IMG/VR virus record: IMGVR_UViG_3300049483_000201
Location: 1 to 23,253 of that record
Reading direction: 5' to 3' (one strand)
Length of the DNA stretch: 23,253 nt
Source of the DNA: a virus
Shown piece after piece: positions 9,138-16,034 of this stretch. The first letter of the stretch is position 1. Every line of letters begins with the position of its first letter. A program made the translations under genes and the position numbers. The notes below the pieces were generated by a model, which worked only from the letters and a program-made list of their open reading frames with translations, was not told where the DNA came from and did not search any database.

Positions 9138-10675
9138 TAGAGCTTCCTCAGATTTTGTATTTGCCTTGCCTTATCAAGAACGAGGACTAAGTTCTGTCCC
9201 TTTACTTCAAATTGACCAGTAACATTCACAGAACCGCCCCCACCACCCCTTGACAATCTCGATTGCCTCATTGGGGTAACGTCTATTCTCTCCGGACCGC
9301 TTTCGCCTACCAAGGCCATACCCCCACGTGACGGAATAAGTGCTGGCCCTCTCGTAATAAAGGAACCACCCGAAGCATAGCCGCCTATGCCAAGTTCACT
9401 CATCAATCCCCCCGTGGCGATATTAAGCCCCAACTGAAGGAATATACCAAGTATCTGATCGCCCAAATCCTTTCCAAGCCCCAGTGACTCCCTTAGCGCA
9501 CCACCGATGCTTGAGGATATGGCGTGTCCGGCACTACGGGCAGCGGAGGAGATATAGTCGAAGGTTTTCTCGGATTCGTCTTTCTCTTTCATCCACGAAT
9601 TAGCCTTGTCAACTTCTTCTTGAAGCGTCCCAAAAGCTATCCCCTGTCCACCAACACCGGACTCTCCCATTTTAGGAATATTAAATTGCCCCGCCAAACC
9701 ACGATCAAACCCCGATTTACCAAGCGAAAACGGACTCCCACCACCAAAATATCTCTCCGCGTATCCTTCATTGATTGCTTTAATGGTATCAAGCTCATCC
9801 TGAGAAATCTTGGCAATCTTTTCTGCTGTCTCAGCCTTCTTATCAAAAATCTTCATCAGTGTGTCAACCGAACTTTGCGCCCCCTTCCATTCACCATAGG
9901 CGGTTAGTTCATCTGCGCTCGGCTTCATTTGTATGTCGTGACCATACGCTTTAGCGTCTGCAATAGCCTTTAATCTTGGACCACTCAATCTTTCATAAGC
10001 CGCTTTTTTGCTCGTAATTAAAGCCTGACCAGCACTTAGTGCGCTTAAAATATCTCCCCCCGGCACACCAACCGCAGCACTCGCGGCGGCGAAAGCAACA
10101 TCTTCATAGGAGCGCGTTAATTTCTCGTTCGATTCTTTTGCTTTTTCTGCCTCTCTTGCAGAATTGGCGAACCATTGAGTCAACAACTGCAACCCGCTTG
10201 ATGCAAGCGAGATACCAAGGAGAATCCCCATCGGCCCCTTGATTGCTTGTCCAATAGCGGTGAACATTGCACTTGAACTGCCAGCCTTCTGATGGAGAAG
10301 AATGAGTTGTTGAGACAAATACTCCACGTTGTTCGCAACAGCGCGAAGTCCCTGCCCGAATCCCATCGAGAACTGAGCGGAATCCTGAAACGCCTGAGAC
10401 AAAGATACAACCGCAGGAGTAGCCCTTGAGCGGAGTTCTGTACCAAGAGCGAAGTACGACTCCTTCATCTGGGCATTAGATGAAAGGGTGACTTTAGTAA
10501 GACTGGCTACTTGATCTTTCAGAGAAACTATTGATGCCCCAAGTTCCTTTTGTCGTGGGATGTTATCAACAGAAAGACCAAGGAACTCCTTGTTGAGTTT
10601 CTTGATCTCATCCTTTAACTTCTGGATTGTTGGACTTCCAGATACGCTAACTTGTAGTTTTATCTCGTCAGCCAT
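9137..10675 (-). CDS. Tape measure protein
   Basis: This 512-residue protein begins MADEIKLQVSVSGS immediately after the stop of the tail-chaperone frameshift product. The N-terminal ~130 residues are helical and coiled-coil-prone (IQKLKDEIKKLNKE). Residues about 148-170 form a hydrophobic segment (ILLGISLASSGLQLL). Near residues 408-445 is a second hydrophobic, Gly-rich stretch. The C-terminus has GGSFITRG...ALVGESGPERIDVTP, a signature seen at the end of many tape measure proteins. In assembly it sets tail length, is wrapped by chaperones while the tube polymerises, and is ejected with the DNA. At roughly 0.15 nm per residue the tail would be about 75 nm. The order chaperone, frameshift product, tape measure is the classic long-tailed layout. 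Confidence 0.92.
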   Translation of the reverse strand: MADEIKLQVSVSGSPTIQKLKDEIKKLNKEFLGLSVDNIPRQKELGASIVSLKDQVASLTKVTLSSNAQMKESYFALGTELRSRATPAVVSLSQAFQDSAQFSMGFGQGLRAVANNVEYLSQQLILLHQKAGSSSAMFTAIGQAIKGPMGILLGISLASSGLQLLTQWFANSAREAEKAKESNEKLTRSYEDVAFAAASAAVGVPGGDILSALSAGQALITSKKAAYERLSGPRLKAIADAKAYGHDIQMKPSADELTAYGEWKGAQSSVDTLMKIFDKKAETAEKIAKISQDELDTIKAINEGYAERYFGGGSPFSLGKSGFDRGLAGQFNIPKMGESGVGGQGIAFGTLQEEVDKANSWMKEKDESEKTFDYISSAARSAGHAISSSIGGALRESLGLGKDLGDQILGIFLQLGLNIATGGLMSELGIGGYASGGSFITRGPALIPSRGGMALVGESGPERIDVTPMRQSRLSRGGGGGSVNVTGQFEVKGQNLVLVLDKARQIQNLRKL

Positions 10676-11268
10676 TTACTTCTTCCAGTTGTCTGAATCG
10701 TTGCACCATGAATCGTACCTTTGGAACGACTGTCTAATCATTACGTCCGAAAGCGTCAGGTTGTCCATGATGTAATCAAAATCCTGTTGACTCTTTGCTA
10801 AACTCCATACTGCAAACAACGTCTCATACTTCGATGGGAAGGTATGAGGTTTTAATTGGCTTTTGGTGCTGAATCTTGAGAACTCTTTAACGCAGCGAGC
10901 CGCTGTTTCATTTGGCTGGCTGCATCGAAAAAACCCTTGCGAATATCCTCAACCTCCCATTCGAGCATATTAGACAAGTCCTTGATATGGTCGTCTGGAT
11001 TCTCGAACACTAAATCACAATATCTTGTCCATAATGGCTGGAACTTTGAGCACAGGTCTCTATCAAAAAGTATTTTGAGCATTGTCGGCTCGACCATCCT
11101 CTTGACAGACTTGGACTCTTCTTCATCCCAAACCTCGGACTCTACCTTACCAATAACATCAGCCATCTCGGAATCCAAGTCACCGACTTCCCAAACAAGC
11201 CCAATCGTAGGCTTCTTGAATTTGTATTCCTTGCCATCTACCGTGATTGTTAGTCCCTCTATTTCCAT
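10676..11268 (-). CDS. Tail assembly chaperone GT-type fusion via -1 frameshift (predicted)
   Basis: Within the chaperone gene the -1 frame stays open through the zero-frame stop and ends with TAA at 10678-10676, directly abutting the tape-measure ATG. A heptamer T_TTT_TTC (10933-10927) in the zero frame (Gly-Phe-Phe) is a textbook X_XXY_YYZ slip site. Slipping there joins the first 114 residues to 83 new ones (RCSQPNETAA...SDNWKK), giving about 197 residues. The extension has ordinary protein composition (YETLFAVWSLAKSQQDFDYIMDN) and no good independent start. In lambda-type phages the GT fusion binds both tape measure and tube subunits. The coordinates cover both frames; the shift itself is predicted, not observed. 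Confidence 0.75.
10852..11268 (-). CDS. Tail assembly chaperone, G-type zero-frame product
   Basis: The 138-residue acidic, helical protein starts at an ATG overlapping the previous stop as TAATG. It opens with a beta-type stretch (GLTITVDGKEYKFKKPTIGLVWEVG) and continues with amphipathic helices (WDEEESKSVKRMVEPTMLKILFD), which is typical of tail assembly chaperones placed just before the tape measure. It would coat the tape measure during tail assembly and be absent from the finished virion. About 24 codons before its stop lies the slip site that produces the longer fusion. The family was not confirmed by search; position and the frameshift make the role convincing. Confidence 0.82.
   Translation of the reverse strand: MEIEGLTITVDGKEYKFKKPTIGLVWEVGDLDSEMADVIGKVESEVWDEEESKSVKRMVEPTMLKILFDRDLCSKFQPLWTRYCDLVFENPDDHIKDLSNMLEWEVEDIRKGFFDAASQMKQRLAALKSSQDSAPKAN
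10927..10933 (-). promoter_or_regulatory. Predicted -1 ribosomal frameshift slip site TTTTTTC
   Basis: Read on the minus strand in the zero frame as GGT TTT TTC, the heptamer T_TTT_TTC allows both Phe tRNAs to re-pair after a -1 shift. The downstream -1 frame is open for 83 codons up to the tape measure start. No obvious strong hairpin was identified just downstream. Confidence 0.75.
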
Positions 11269-11681
11269 TAGTCCATCACCTCAGATAATTGTGGATTCGT
11301 GACATCTCCGTACCAGAACAACGCCCCTGCCATCAATTCAGTAATCCAATCTACATCCTCATCCTGGAACATGACGAACGGCCTCGGTACTAAGTTCCGC
11401 GGGGCATAACCAAACTGTTGTGCGAAGGCATAAGGTAATCCAGCACCAAAGCCTATCGTGACACTCTCCGAATCATAGGTATAATCACCCGACCTCAAAA
11501 GGTTCCCCGACTGGAAAAGAAAGGACGGGCCGCCACGCTTTAACGGCATCCATGTATTCGGCCTTCCACCCTGACCGAAGTTCTCACGGATTGAGCCTAA
11601 CATCCTCTCACCAATGAGAGCCATCTGCTGAGTCCAATCCTCCCTGACTTGAGGGATTTTTGTTATCTGGACTTCAATCAT
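11268..11681 (-). CDS. Phage virion morphogenesis protein (Mu gpG / P2 gpS-like tail completion)
   Basis: The 137-residue product is coupled to its neighbours (ATGA upstream, TAATG downstream). The central part FGQGGRPNTWMPLKRGGPSFLFQSGNLLRSGDYTYDSESVTIGFGAGLPYAFAQQFGY contains the hallmark order of the virion-morphogenesis family. It has a W-x-P motif, then an L-x-x-S-G-x-L segment, a strand-rich core, a Y-A-x-x-Q-x-G stretch, and PRPFV near the end. These proteins finish the head-tail junction or tail so that heads and tails can join. Placement between the presumed terminator and the chaperone agrees. The motif match is by eye but strong. Confidence 0.82.
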   Translation of the reverse strand: MIEVQITKIPQVREDWTQQMALIGERMLGSIRENFGQGGRPNTWMPLKRGGPSFLFQSGNLLRSGDYTYDSESVTIGFGAGLPYAFAQQFGYAPRNLVPRPFVMFQDEDVDWITELMAGALFWYGDVTNPQLSEVMD

Positions 11682-12208
11682 TCGGGTGTCTCACCTCTCA
11701 AGTTCACATCCTTGAAGAAGGAATTGATGACTGCCTTAATCCCAAACATAGACATGAGATTCCCCGCTTTGTCTGTTTCAACCCATCTGTCTATTTGAAA
11801 CCCCACACCATCAACAGGAGTAACCAACTGCCATCTATTGCTTCCGCTCGCTATATGCTTGATAGCGAGGTCAACCAAAACTCTCTTAACGTCATGGAGA
11901 AACTCTTCCCCAGTTACAGTCATGGGGTATTCGCTTTCACTCGGAGTTGAGACTTTGAAATACCCTATCAATCCAAGCTCGACCTCGGAGTTCCACACGG
12001 TCCTGTTTATGTTTTTGTTTACCATCCTCTCTTTGCCAAAAAGGATGTCCAGTTGAGGAAATTCTACCATCTTACTCGCACCGGAATAGACGGTATTAAC
12101 CTTGTGTATAATCGTCCTGAAGGCTACTCCGTTAAGCGTATTAGCTGTGTTGATCTGCTCGAAAGCCGTGACCAACTCATCCCTGATTATTTCAACCGAT
12201 GATCTCAT
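11678..12208 (-). CDS. Probable tail terminator / head-tail joining protein (176 aa)
   Basis: ATG at 12208 overlaps the previous stop (TAATG) and the stop overlaps the next start (ATGA). The 176-residue protein starts with a helix (VEIIRDELVTAFEQI) followed by a long strand-rich region (NSEVELGLIGYFKVST). It then has a second helix (EEFLHDVKRVLVDLAIKHI) and closing strands (VGFQIDRWVETDK..AVINSFF). This helix-beta-helix-beta pattern is that of lambda gpU/HK97 gp10-type tail terminators, which cap the tube on the head-proximal side. Gene order supports the call; sequence similarity could not be tested. Confidence 0.72.
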   Translation of the reverse strand: MRSSVEIIRDELVTAFEQINTANTLNGVAFRTIIHKVNTVYSGASKMVEFPQLDILFGKERMVNKNINRTVWNSEVELGLIGYFKVSTPSESEYPMTVTGEEFLHDVKRVLVDLAIKHIASGSNRWQLVTPVDGVGFQIDRWVETDKAGNLMSMFGIKAVINSFFKDVNLRGETPE

Positions 12209-12576
12209 TAGTGAAACACCGCTACATAGTGAGGTGCAGTAGAGCCTGTGTACTTAATCCAGAACTTGTTGATATAGACATCATCAGCGAACACTCCGGT
12301 CTCTCCGGGGATTATCGGGATCAAATACCCCGTATCAATGGCGTTCTTCGTTGAAGTCGTATCATTGTTGTACGACAACCAAAGAGTATCAGAGGTGCTT
12401 GTGCCATACACCACGACATTCAGCCAGACTATCTTCTGCGTGAATGCCGCATCTTTCCCTCTGGCTATCCACGAAGTCGTTGCCGTGGTATCTACAACGT
12501 ATTTCCTCGATGCCTGAGAAAACCCTATACAGGGGATGAAAAGTAACAGGAGTAATTTAGCGAGTGAGCGGTACAT
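12208..12576 (-). CDS. Small secreted beta-rich protein (122 aa)
   Basis: I place the start at ATG 12576, which has GAGGA 7 nt upstream. Longer readings of the frame run far into the connector gene and would bury the signal sequence. The start gives MYRSLAKLLLLLFIPCIGFS followed by Gln21, a Sec signal peptide obeying the Bacteroidota Q-rule. The mature ~100 residues are beta-prone (IVWLNVVVYGTSTSDTLWLSYNND, NKFWIKYTGSTAPHYVAVFH). The gene overlaps the connector stop by 20 nt and ends in TAATG with the next gene. It recalls the secreted protein after the capsid gene in size, style and Tyr/Thr content. Possible roles are a surface or periplasmic factor, or a decoration-type protein; nothing settles this. 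Confidence 0.8.
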   Translation of the reverse strand: MYRSLAKLLLLLFIPCIGFSQASRKYVVDTTATTSWIARGKDAAFTQKIVWLNVVVYGTSTSDTLWLSYNNDTTSTKNAIDTGYLIPIIPGETGVFADDVYINKFWIKYTGSTAPHYVAVFH

Positions 12577-13183
12577 TGGTCGTCCTCGGTCTGTATTGTG
12601 CAAAAATCTCTTCCCATCGTAAGTTGAGGTCAAGATATGAGACATTCCCGCCGATATTCCCGCCAGCGGCTTCGGCTTGCTTGCCGAGTCTATCACCTTG
12701 CGTCTTTGCCTCATCCCACATATTTTGTACTGCCTCAAGGCATACCTTTGTCAACGGTGCTGGTATGTCTGTCCAACCGGCAATATAGGTTATCTTGATA
12801 TTCTTCTGCCCTATCGGAAAGACTAATCCCCCTAAAAGCTGCAGTCGCGGTTCTTCACCTGTGCCAAAATTCAGATACTCAATTGAATCAAGAAGATTCG
12901 TCCACAACGGGGCATCGGTAAAGGAACTCCGGTATTGGAGATTATCAAGGCTGTCATCAAGAAGACTCACCGGCATATAACTTGTGGAAAGATAGGGAGT
13001 CCCATCGCCGTCAAGATATTCAGTAACGGATTGGGCGGCTATTTTCGTCCCTACCCTTTCCTCCATCCAGCCGGAAATAATGTCAATGAAATACTCAAGA
13101 GCGGTGTCCGTGGCGGTGGTTGCCGACGCACCAAGGTAGAGCTTGAGATTTCCAAGCGTAACAATCGAACGCGCTGTTGCCAT
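12557..13183 (-). CDS. Head-tail connector protein, gp6/gp15-like
   Basis: The 208-residue protein starts at ATG 13183 after AGGAAAG. It is mostly helical, with an N-terminal TLGNLKLYLG...LEYFIDIISGWMEERVG region. Residues 133-141 (YIAGWTDIP), followed by APLTKVCLEAV, match the recurrent 'Y-x-A-G-[YW]-x-x-I-P-x-x-[LI]' motif of HK97 gp6/SPP1 gp15-like connectors. Those proteins form the ring under the portal that receives the tail. Its position after the capsid genes and before tail-completion genes fits. The 3' end overlaps the next gene by 20 nt. Confidence 0.85.
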   Translation of the reverse strand: MATARSIVTLGNLKLYLGASATTATDTALEYFIDIISGWMEERVGTKIAAQSVTEYLDGDGTPYLSTSYMPVSLLDDSLDNLQYRSSFTDAPLWTNLLDSIEYLNFGTGEEPRLQLLGGLVFPIGQKNIKITYIAGWTDIPAPLTKVCLEAVQNMWDEAKTQGDRLGKQAEAAGGNIGGNVSYLDLNLRWEEIFAQYRPRTTNVPLTR

Positions 13184-13201
13184 ACTCTTTCCTGAAATAT
13201 A

Positions 13202-13219
13202 GGGGGAGTTGCCTCCCCC
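13202..13219 (-). other. GC hairpin with GCAA tetraloop between virion genes
   Basis: On the minus strand the sequence is GGGGGAG-GCAA-CTCCCCC, a perfect 7-bp stem closed by a GNRA-type tetraloop. It sits just after the secreted-protein stop (13226) and before the connector RBS. No T-run follows, so it is more likely an mRNA-stabilising or partial-termination element than a full terminator. Confidence 0.6.
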
Positions 13220-13225
13220 GTTTGT

Positions 13226-13666
13226 TTACCTCTTCTGGACGATTTTCTCGTACACCGTAGGGGTTGTAACACCAAGCCTGAACGCCTGGATGACCCTCAC
13301 GAATCTAATGGCTCTCAATCCACTCGCCCCGGAAGGGACAAGGAAGGATTTCGTGTTAGCCGTTGCCGTACTCATTGAGTCAATAAGCACGGGTGCGAGA
13401 TATGTAACACCGTCATAACTTGGCTGATAGTACACAAGCGTTGACAGGCTATCCAGAGCGTAAACATTGTAATACGTCTGGAGATACTGGTCAACATTAA
13501 CAGCCTGCATTGTGTCGGTGATACCGCCGGTTGAATCGTGCGCCCAAGACGAATACGTTGTACCCGTCCTAAAATGCCGAGCCGCAGTCACGTAGGAACG
13601 CATCTGAGCCTCAGCAAATACTGATACAACCATCAAGAGGGCGATTGCCAATGTGATTCTTTTCAT
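13226..13666 (-). CDS. Secreted beta-rich protein following the capsid gene (146 aa)
   Basis: The start at ATG 13666 has a perfect AGGAGGG ribosome site, which decides it over an upstream ATG in the capsid tail. The product begins MKR, a hydrophobic core and FAEA before Gln22, a clear Sec signal peptide with Q-rule ending. The mature ~125 residues are beta-prone (STLVYYQPSYDGVTYLAPVLID, LRAIRFVRVIQAFRLG). Phages often place a decoration or accessory head gene immediately after the major capsid gene, and this gene occupies that slot. A cleavable signal peptide would however send it out of the cytoplasm. It could be a surface or periplasmic protein made at capsid-like levels. Function unknown. 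Confidence 0.85.
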   Translation of the reverse strand: MKRITLAIALLMVVSVFAEAQMRSYVTAARHFRTGTTYSSWAHDSTGGITDTMQAVNVDQYLQTYYNVYALDSLSTLVYYQPSYDGVTYLAPVLIDSMSTATANTKSFLVPSGASGLRAIRFVRVIQAFRLGVTTPTVYEKIVQKR

Positions 13667-13680
13667 GGTTATTCCCTCCT

Positions 13681-14619
13681 TTAGTTTGCACCAACAGATG
13701 AAGCGCACTTGCCTTGGATTTGGTTGTTTGCGTCAATCGTGTCGAACACAATCAACGAATACCACCCGACGTTGATGAAGCGAGCCAACTTGTCAAACGG
13801 GCCGGTGATTCGTACTTCAAACATCCCCGCCTGACTTGCTCTCTTCGCCATACCAAGGGCGTTGAACCCGACAACATTGATCGTGTAGCCGTCAATCGTA
13901 CCGTTCACGTTTGAGGTGACGGTAGCATTGCCGGAACGCAACCAACGGATTCCCTTATACATCCCAATCTCTCCGGTCAACACAGATGCAAGGTCGGTGT
14001 ACTTGGAAACATCCGTCCATGCACCGTTTGCCGTATCTTCTCGGAGATCGTGGAGGCAATCGTCGTGAGCGATTCCGAAGTACGTCCCGCCAACAAGACC
14101 CGGTGTGTTGGCACGCGCCAGCTTGTTGTAGAGCCGTCCTGCGAATGTCTTGTCAAGAACGTCTGCCGTGGTGAGGTTGCCTACTGCTGTTGCTCCGTTG
14201 GGATAGATCGTCGTTCCGCCGAACGCATCGAGAGCCGTGATAGCACGGTAATCGAGTGTCTGTCCTGCGTTACGAGCAACCAACTGAGCCGCAGCAACGT
14301 CAACCTTTCCACCCGTCTGGAAAGAGCCGAGAGCGGTCTTCGTGACCACCAAGCCCTCTTCTGCCGGGGTGAGTGTTACCGCACTATCAACAAGAGTCAC
14401 GGAGTCTGGATCAACCCCATCACTCAAAGCCGATGGAACGGCGAGATTGCTGTACTTTGAAAACTGCATTGATTTGCCATTCAGTTCGCCGTCAATGTTG
14501 GCTACCTGTGTGGCAACGAGTTCAGGCGTTGAGAGCAAAGTAACCAGAGTGCTAAACTCCAGTACGATGCTATCGTCAACGTCTCCGACCTTCATAATGC
14601 CGGTTGTGAAGTCTGCCAT
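13681..14619 (-). CDS. Major capsid protein, HK97-fold (N4 gp56-like family)
   Basis: The 312-residue protein starts at an ATG with AAGGAAG upstream. Its pattern matches the N4 gp56-like capsid group: an early N-terminal helix (FSTLVTLLSTPELVATQ), then DGVDPDSVTLVDSAVTLTPAEEGLVVTKTAL, a helical spine (VAAAQLVARNAGQTLDYRAITALDAF), LTTADVLDKTFAGRLYNKLARANTP, and a C-terminal GPFDKLARFINVGWYSLIVFDTIDANNQI. It lies after a scaffold and before the connector. It forms the icosahedral shell. The family assignment is from motif memory; the capsid role itself is close to certain from context. Confidence 0.88.
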   Translation of the reverse strand: MADFTTGIMKVGDVDDSIVLEFSTLVTLLSTPELVATQVANIDGELNGKSMQFSKYSNLAVPSALSDGVDPDSVTLVDSAVTLTPAEEGLVVTKTALGSFQTGGKVDVAAAQLVARNAGQTLDYRAITALDAFGGTTIYPNGATAVGNLTTADVLDKTFAGRLYNKLARANTPGLVGGTYFGIAHDDCLHDLREDTANGAWTDVSKYTDLASVLTGEIGMYKGIRWLRSGNATVTSNVNGTIDGYTINVVGFNALGMAKRASQAGMFEVRITGPFDKLARFINVGWYSLIVFDTIDANNQIQGKCASSVGAN

Positions 14620-14631
14620 TGTTCTACTTCC

Positions 14632-15156
14632 TTATAGTCTGCCCGCCTTACGGAGTGCGTCTTTGTACTCGTCCGCATTCTTCCATTTGGTCGGGTCGTG
14701 TTCAAGCTGACCCAGTTTATCCTTGTCGGTATGTGGAGTTATCTTCCCCGCCACCACTCTGTCAGCGAATATCAACAGAGATGGAGTGGGTAAGTCTCCC
14801 GCTACCCTCTTGAGTTCCGGGTCCGTGATCTTTGCTAGGGTCTGCTCGCGGAGAGCCTTCTCTGCCTCGTCAGCCTTTGCCGCTTTCGCTGCAAGGGCTT
14901 CGTTCTCGACTTTGATGGCGGCGAGTTGGCTGTCTCGCTGCTCAAGGAGAGTCTTTAATTCTCCCTTACGCTTCAATTCGTCGTCTGCCGCTTTTGCTCT
15001 TTCCGTTTCTGCTGCCCGTAGCTTTTCCTCTGCCGCCTTCATTCGGTCATTGACCTCTTTGAAGCGATCATAAGGGACTGCCTTTTCAGTGATATCGGTC
15101 TGCACCGGGACCGGGTCTTTAACGACTACCGGTTCAGTCGGGGTTACATCTGCCAT
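14632..15156 (-). CDS. Capsid scaffolding protein
   Basis: The 174-residue, highly charged protein has a start preceded by AGGAG (ATG 15156). It opens with a Pro-rich acidic stretch, then VPYDRFKEVNDRMKAAEEKLRAAE, a phrase commonly seen at the head of phage scaffold proteins. A long Ala/Glu/Lys coiled coil (about residues 30-110) and a basic C-terminal domain (KWKNADEYKDALRKAG) follow. Scaffold proteins template procapsid assembly and bind coat protein through a basic C-terminal helix. The position immediately before the capsid gene supports this. No separate head protease is visible. Confidence 0.88.
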   Translation of the reverse strand: MADVTPTEPVVVKDPVPVQTDITEKAVPYDRFKEVNDRMKAAEEKLRAAETERAKAADDELKRKGELKTLLEQRDSQLAAIKVENEALAAKAAKADEAEKALREQTLAKITDPELKRVAGDLPTPSLLIFADRVVAGKITPHTDKDKLGQLEHDPTKWKNADEYKDALRKAGRL

Positions 15157-15159
15157 GAT

Positions 15160-15375
15160 TTACTCCTGCATTTGTGACGGCTTTTGTGCCTTGTGTTTCT
15201 TTTTGACTACTACTTCTTCGCCACTGTAAGGGACGAAAAACTTAACGTTGCTTGAAATCCTCACCATCTCACCGGTAGGTTTGGATTTATCACCGGCGTG
15301 AATAAGACTCACGTCCGGTTTGATCCCTACTTCAGCGAGAAGAGACTTCAGCGTATTCCATTTCTCTTGGTTCAT
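15160..15375 (-). CDS. Small hypothetical protein (71 aa)
   Basis: The frame starts at ATG 15375 with GGAGTAG upstream and ends 3 nt before the scaffold start, so it belongs to the coupled late operon. The product has a short helical N-terminus (NQEKWNTLKSLLAEVGIKP), a strand-type centre (EMVRISSNVKFFVPYSGEEVVV) and a very basic tail (KKKHKAQKP). I do not recognise it. A small head-assembly or nucleic-acid-binding role is possible because of the basic tail; this is speculation. Confidence 0.7.
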   Translation of the reverse strand: MNQEKWNTLKSLLAEVGIKPDVSLIHAGDKSKPTGEMVRISSNVKFFVPYSGEEVVVKKKHKAQKPSQMQE

Positions 15376-15407
15376 AATCTACTCCGCATATTCTTGAGTG
15401 AGTCGTT

Positions 15408-15676
15408 TCATACATCTGCCTCGATTTTGTCCATTATCTTGTCGAAATTCACCGCAATCGCCCTAATGACCGGAGATAATGGGAGGATATGCGCCTTTAA
15501 CGCGTCCAAAGGATATGCGCCTTTAACGCGTCCAAATTGTTCGCAAGCTCCTCTACGTTGGCTGGAGTCTGGACTTCTTCAATGCTTTCATTAAGCGAGT
15601 CAAGACTTAAGGATATTTCCATTAACCTTCTTTCAATCCTTAACATCCTGCGCTGCATAGCTGTTTTTTTCTTCAT
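15408..15676 (-). pseudogene. 80-aa coiled-coil gene interrupted by a 26-bp tandem duplication
   Basis: ATG 15676 has GAGGAGA upstream and overlaps the previous stop (ATGA). As written, translation gives 59 residues (MKKKTAMQRRMLRIERRLME...) and stops at 15497 inside an exact 26-bp tandem repeat. If one copy is removed, the frame continues smoothly (KAHILPLSPVIRAIAVNFDKIMDKIEADV) to a TGA at 15408. That restores an 80-residue, mostly helical protein whose end sits neatly before the next gene. The natural reading is a recent slippage duplication that truncates the gene. Sequencing or assembly error is the main alternative. The truncated 59-residue product may still be made. Function unknown. 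Confidence 0.75.
15485..15536 (+). repeat. Exact 26-bp tandem duplication
   Basis: Two identical 26-bp units (15485-15510 and 15511-15536), each starting GGATATGCGC and ending CGCGTCCAAA, lie head to tail. Because 26 is not a multiple of three, the second copy shifts the reading frame of the minus-strand gene it lies in. Confidence 0.97.
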
Positions 15677-15894
15677 CCTAACGTCTCCTCTTCTATTTGT
15701 GATGCTCTTGGATATTTGTCAGCCCCGCAAATCGTACAGAACTTGATAATAGTATTCGACCAACGATGCCAGGGGGAATCTATCGGCGCACCCTTGCACC
15801 ATTTCTCAGCGGGGACTTCTTCGGTGTTCCACTTCTTATTCCGTATCGTCCCAACAGCCAGCCCGTCCAAAGTCTTTACCGGCGTGTATGTCAT
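15673..15894 (-). CDS. Small putative zinc-binding protein (73 aa)
   Basis: The start ATG overlaps the previous stop (ATGA at 15894-15891) and its own stop overlaps the next ATG (15676-15673), so expression is coupled on both sides. Cys33, His43, Cys53 and Cys56 (WCKG...WHRW...CTIC) form a plausible single zinc site. The rest is short and rich in Trp and Lys (RNKKWNTEEVPAEKW). Small zinc-knuckle proteins near portal genes are of unknown role. I do not recognise a family. Confidence 0.75.
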   Translation of the reverse strand: MTYTPVKTLDGLAVGTIRNKKWNTEEVPAEKWCKGAPIDSPWHRWSNTIIKFCTICGADKYPRASQIEEETLG

Positions 15895-16034
15895 ACGTTA
15901 TCGTTGAATTGGAAGAGTTTGTAGAATTTCAGTATCGGCATAATCTCCGTACTGGTATGTTTATGTTCCCACCGGATAAACAACCCCTTTCTCCAGCTCC
16001 TCCACATCCAGGTTAAAGTAGGCCCGTAGAACAT
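15891..16034 (-). CDS. Tiny basic protein (47 aa)
   Basis: This short frame has its ATG fused to the preceding stop (TAATG, 16036-16032) and its TGA fused to the next ATG. Such exact end-to-end packing between other genes is strong support despite the size. The product is Trp- and Lys/Arg-rich (MWRSWRKGLFIRWEHKH) with a hydrophobic/aromatic C-terminus (ILKFYKLFQFND). Function unknown. Confidence 0.6.
   Translation of the reverse strand: MFYGPTLTWMWRSWRKGLFIRWEHKHTSTEIMPILKFYKLFQFNDNV

Noticed and set aside
10858-10867. CCAAAAG stretch near the chaperone stop as slip site
   Set aside because: Its codon phase does not fit X_XXY_YYZ; the TTTTTTC heptamer upstream fits perfectly.
12577-12738. 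Longer start for the 122-residue secreted protein
   Set aside because: It would overlap the connector gene by more than 160 nt and place the signal peptide in the middle of the protein; ATG 12576 has its own GAGGA site.
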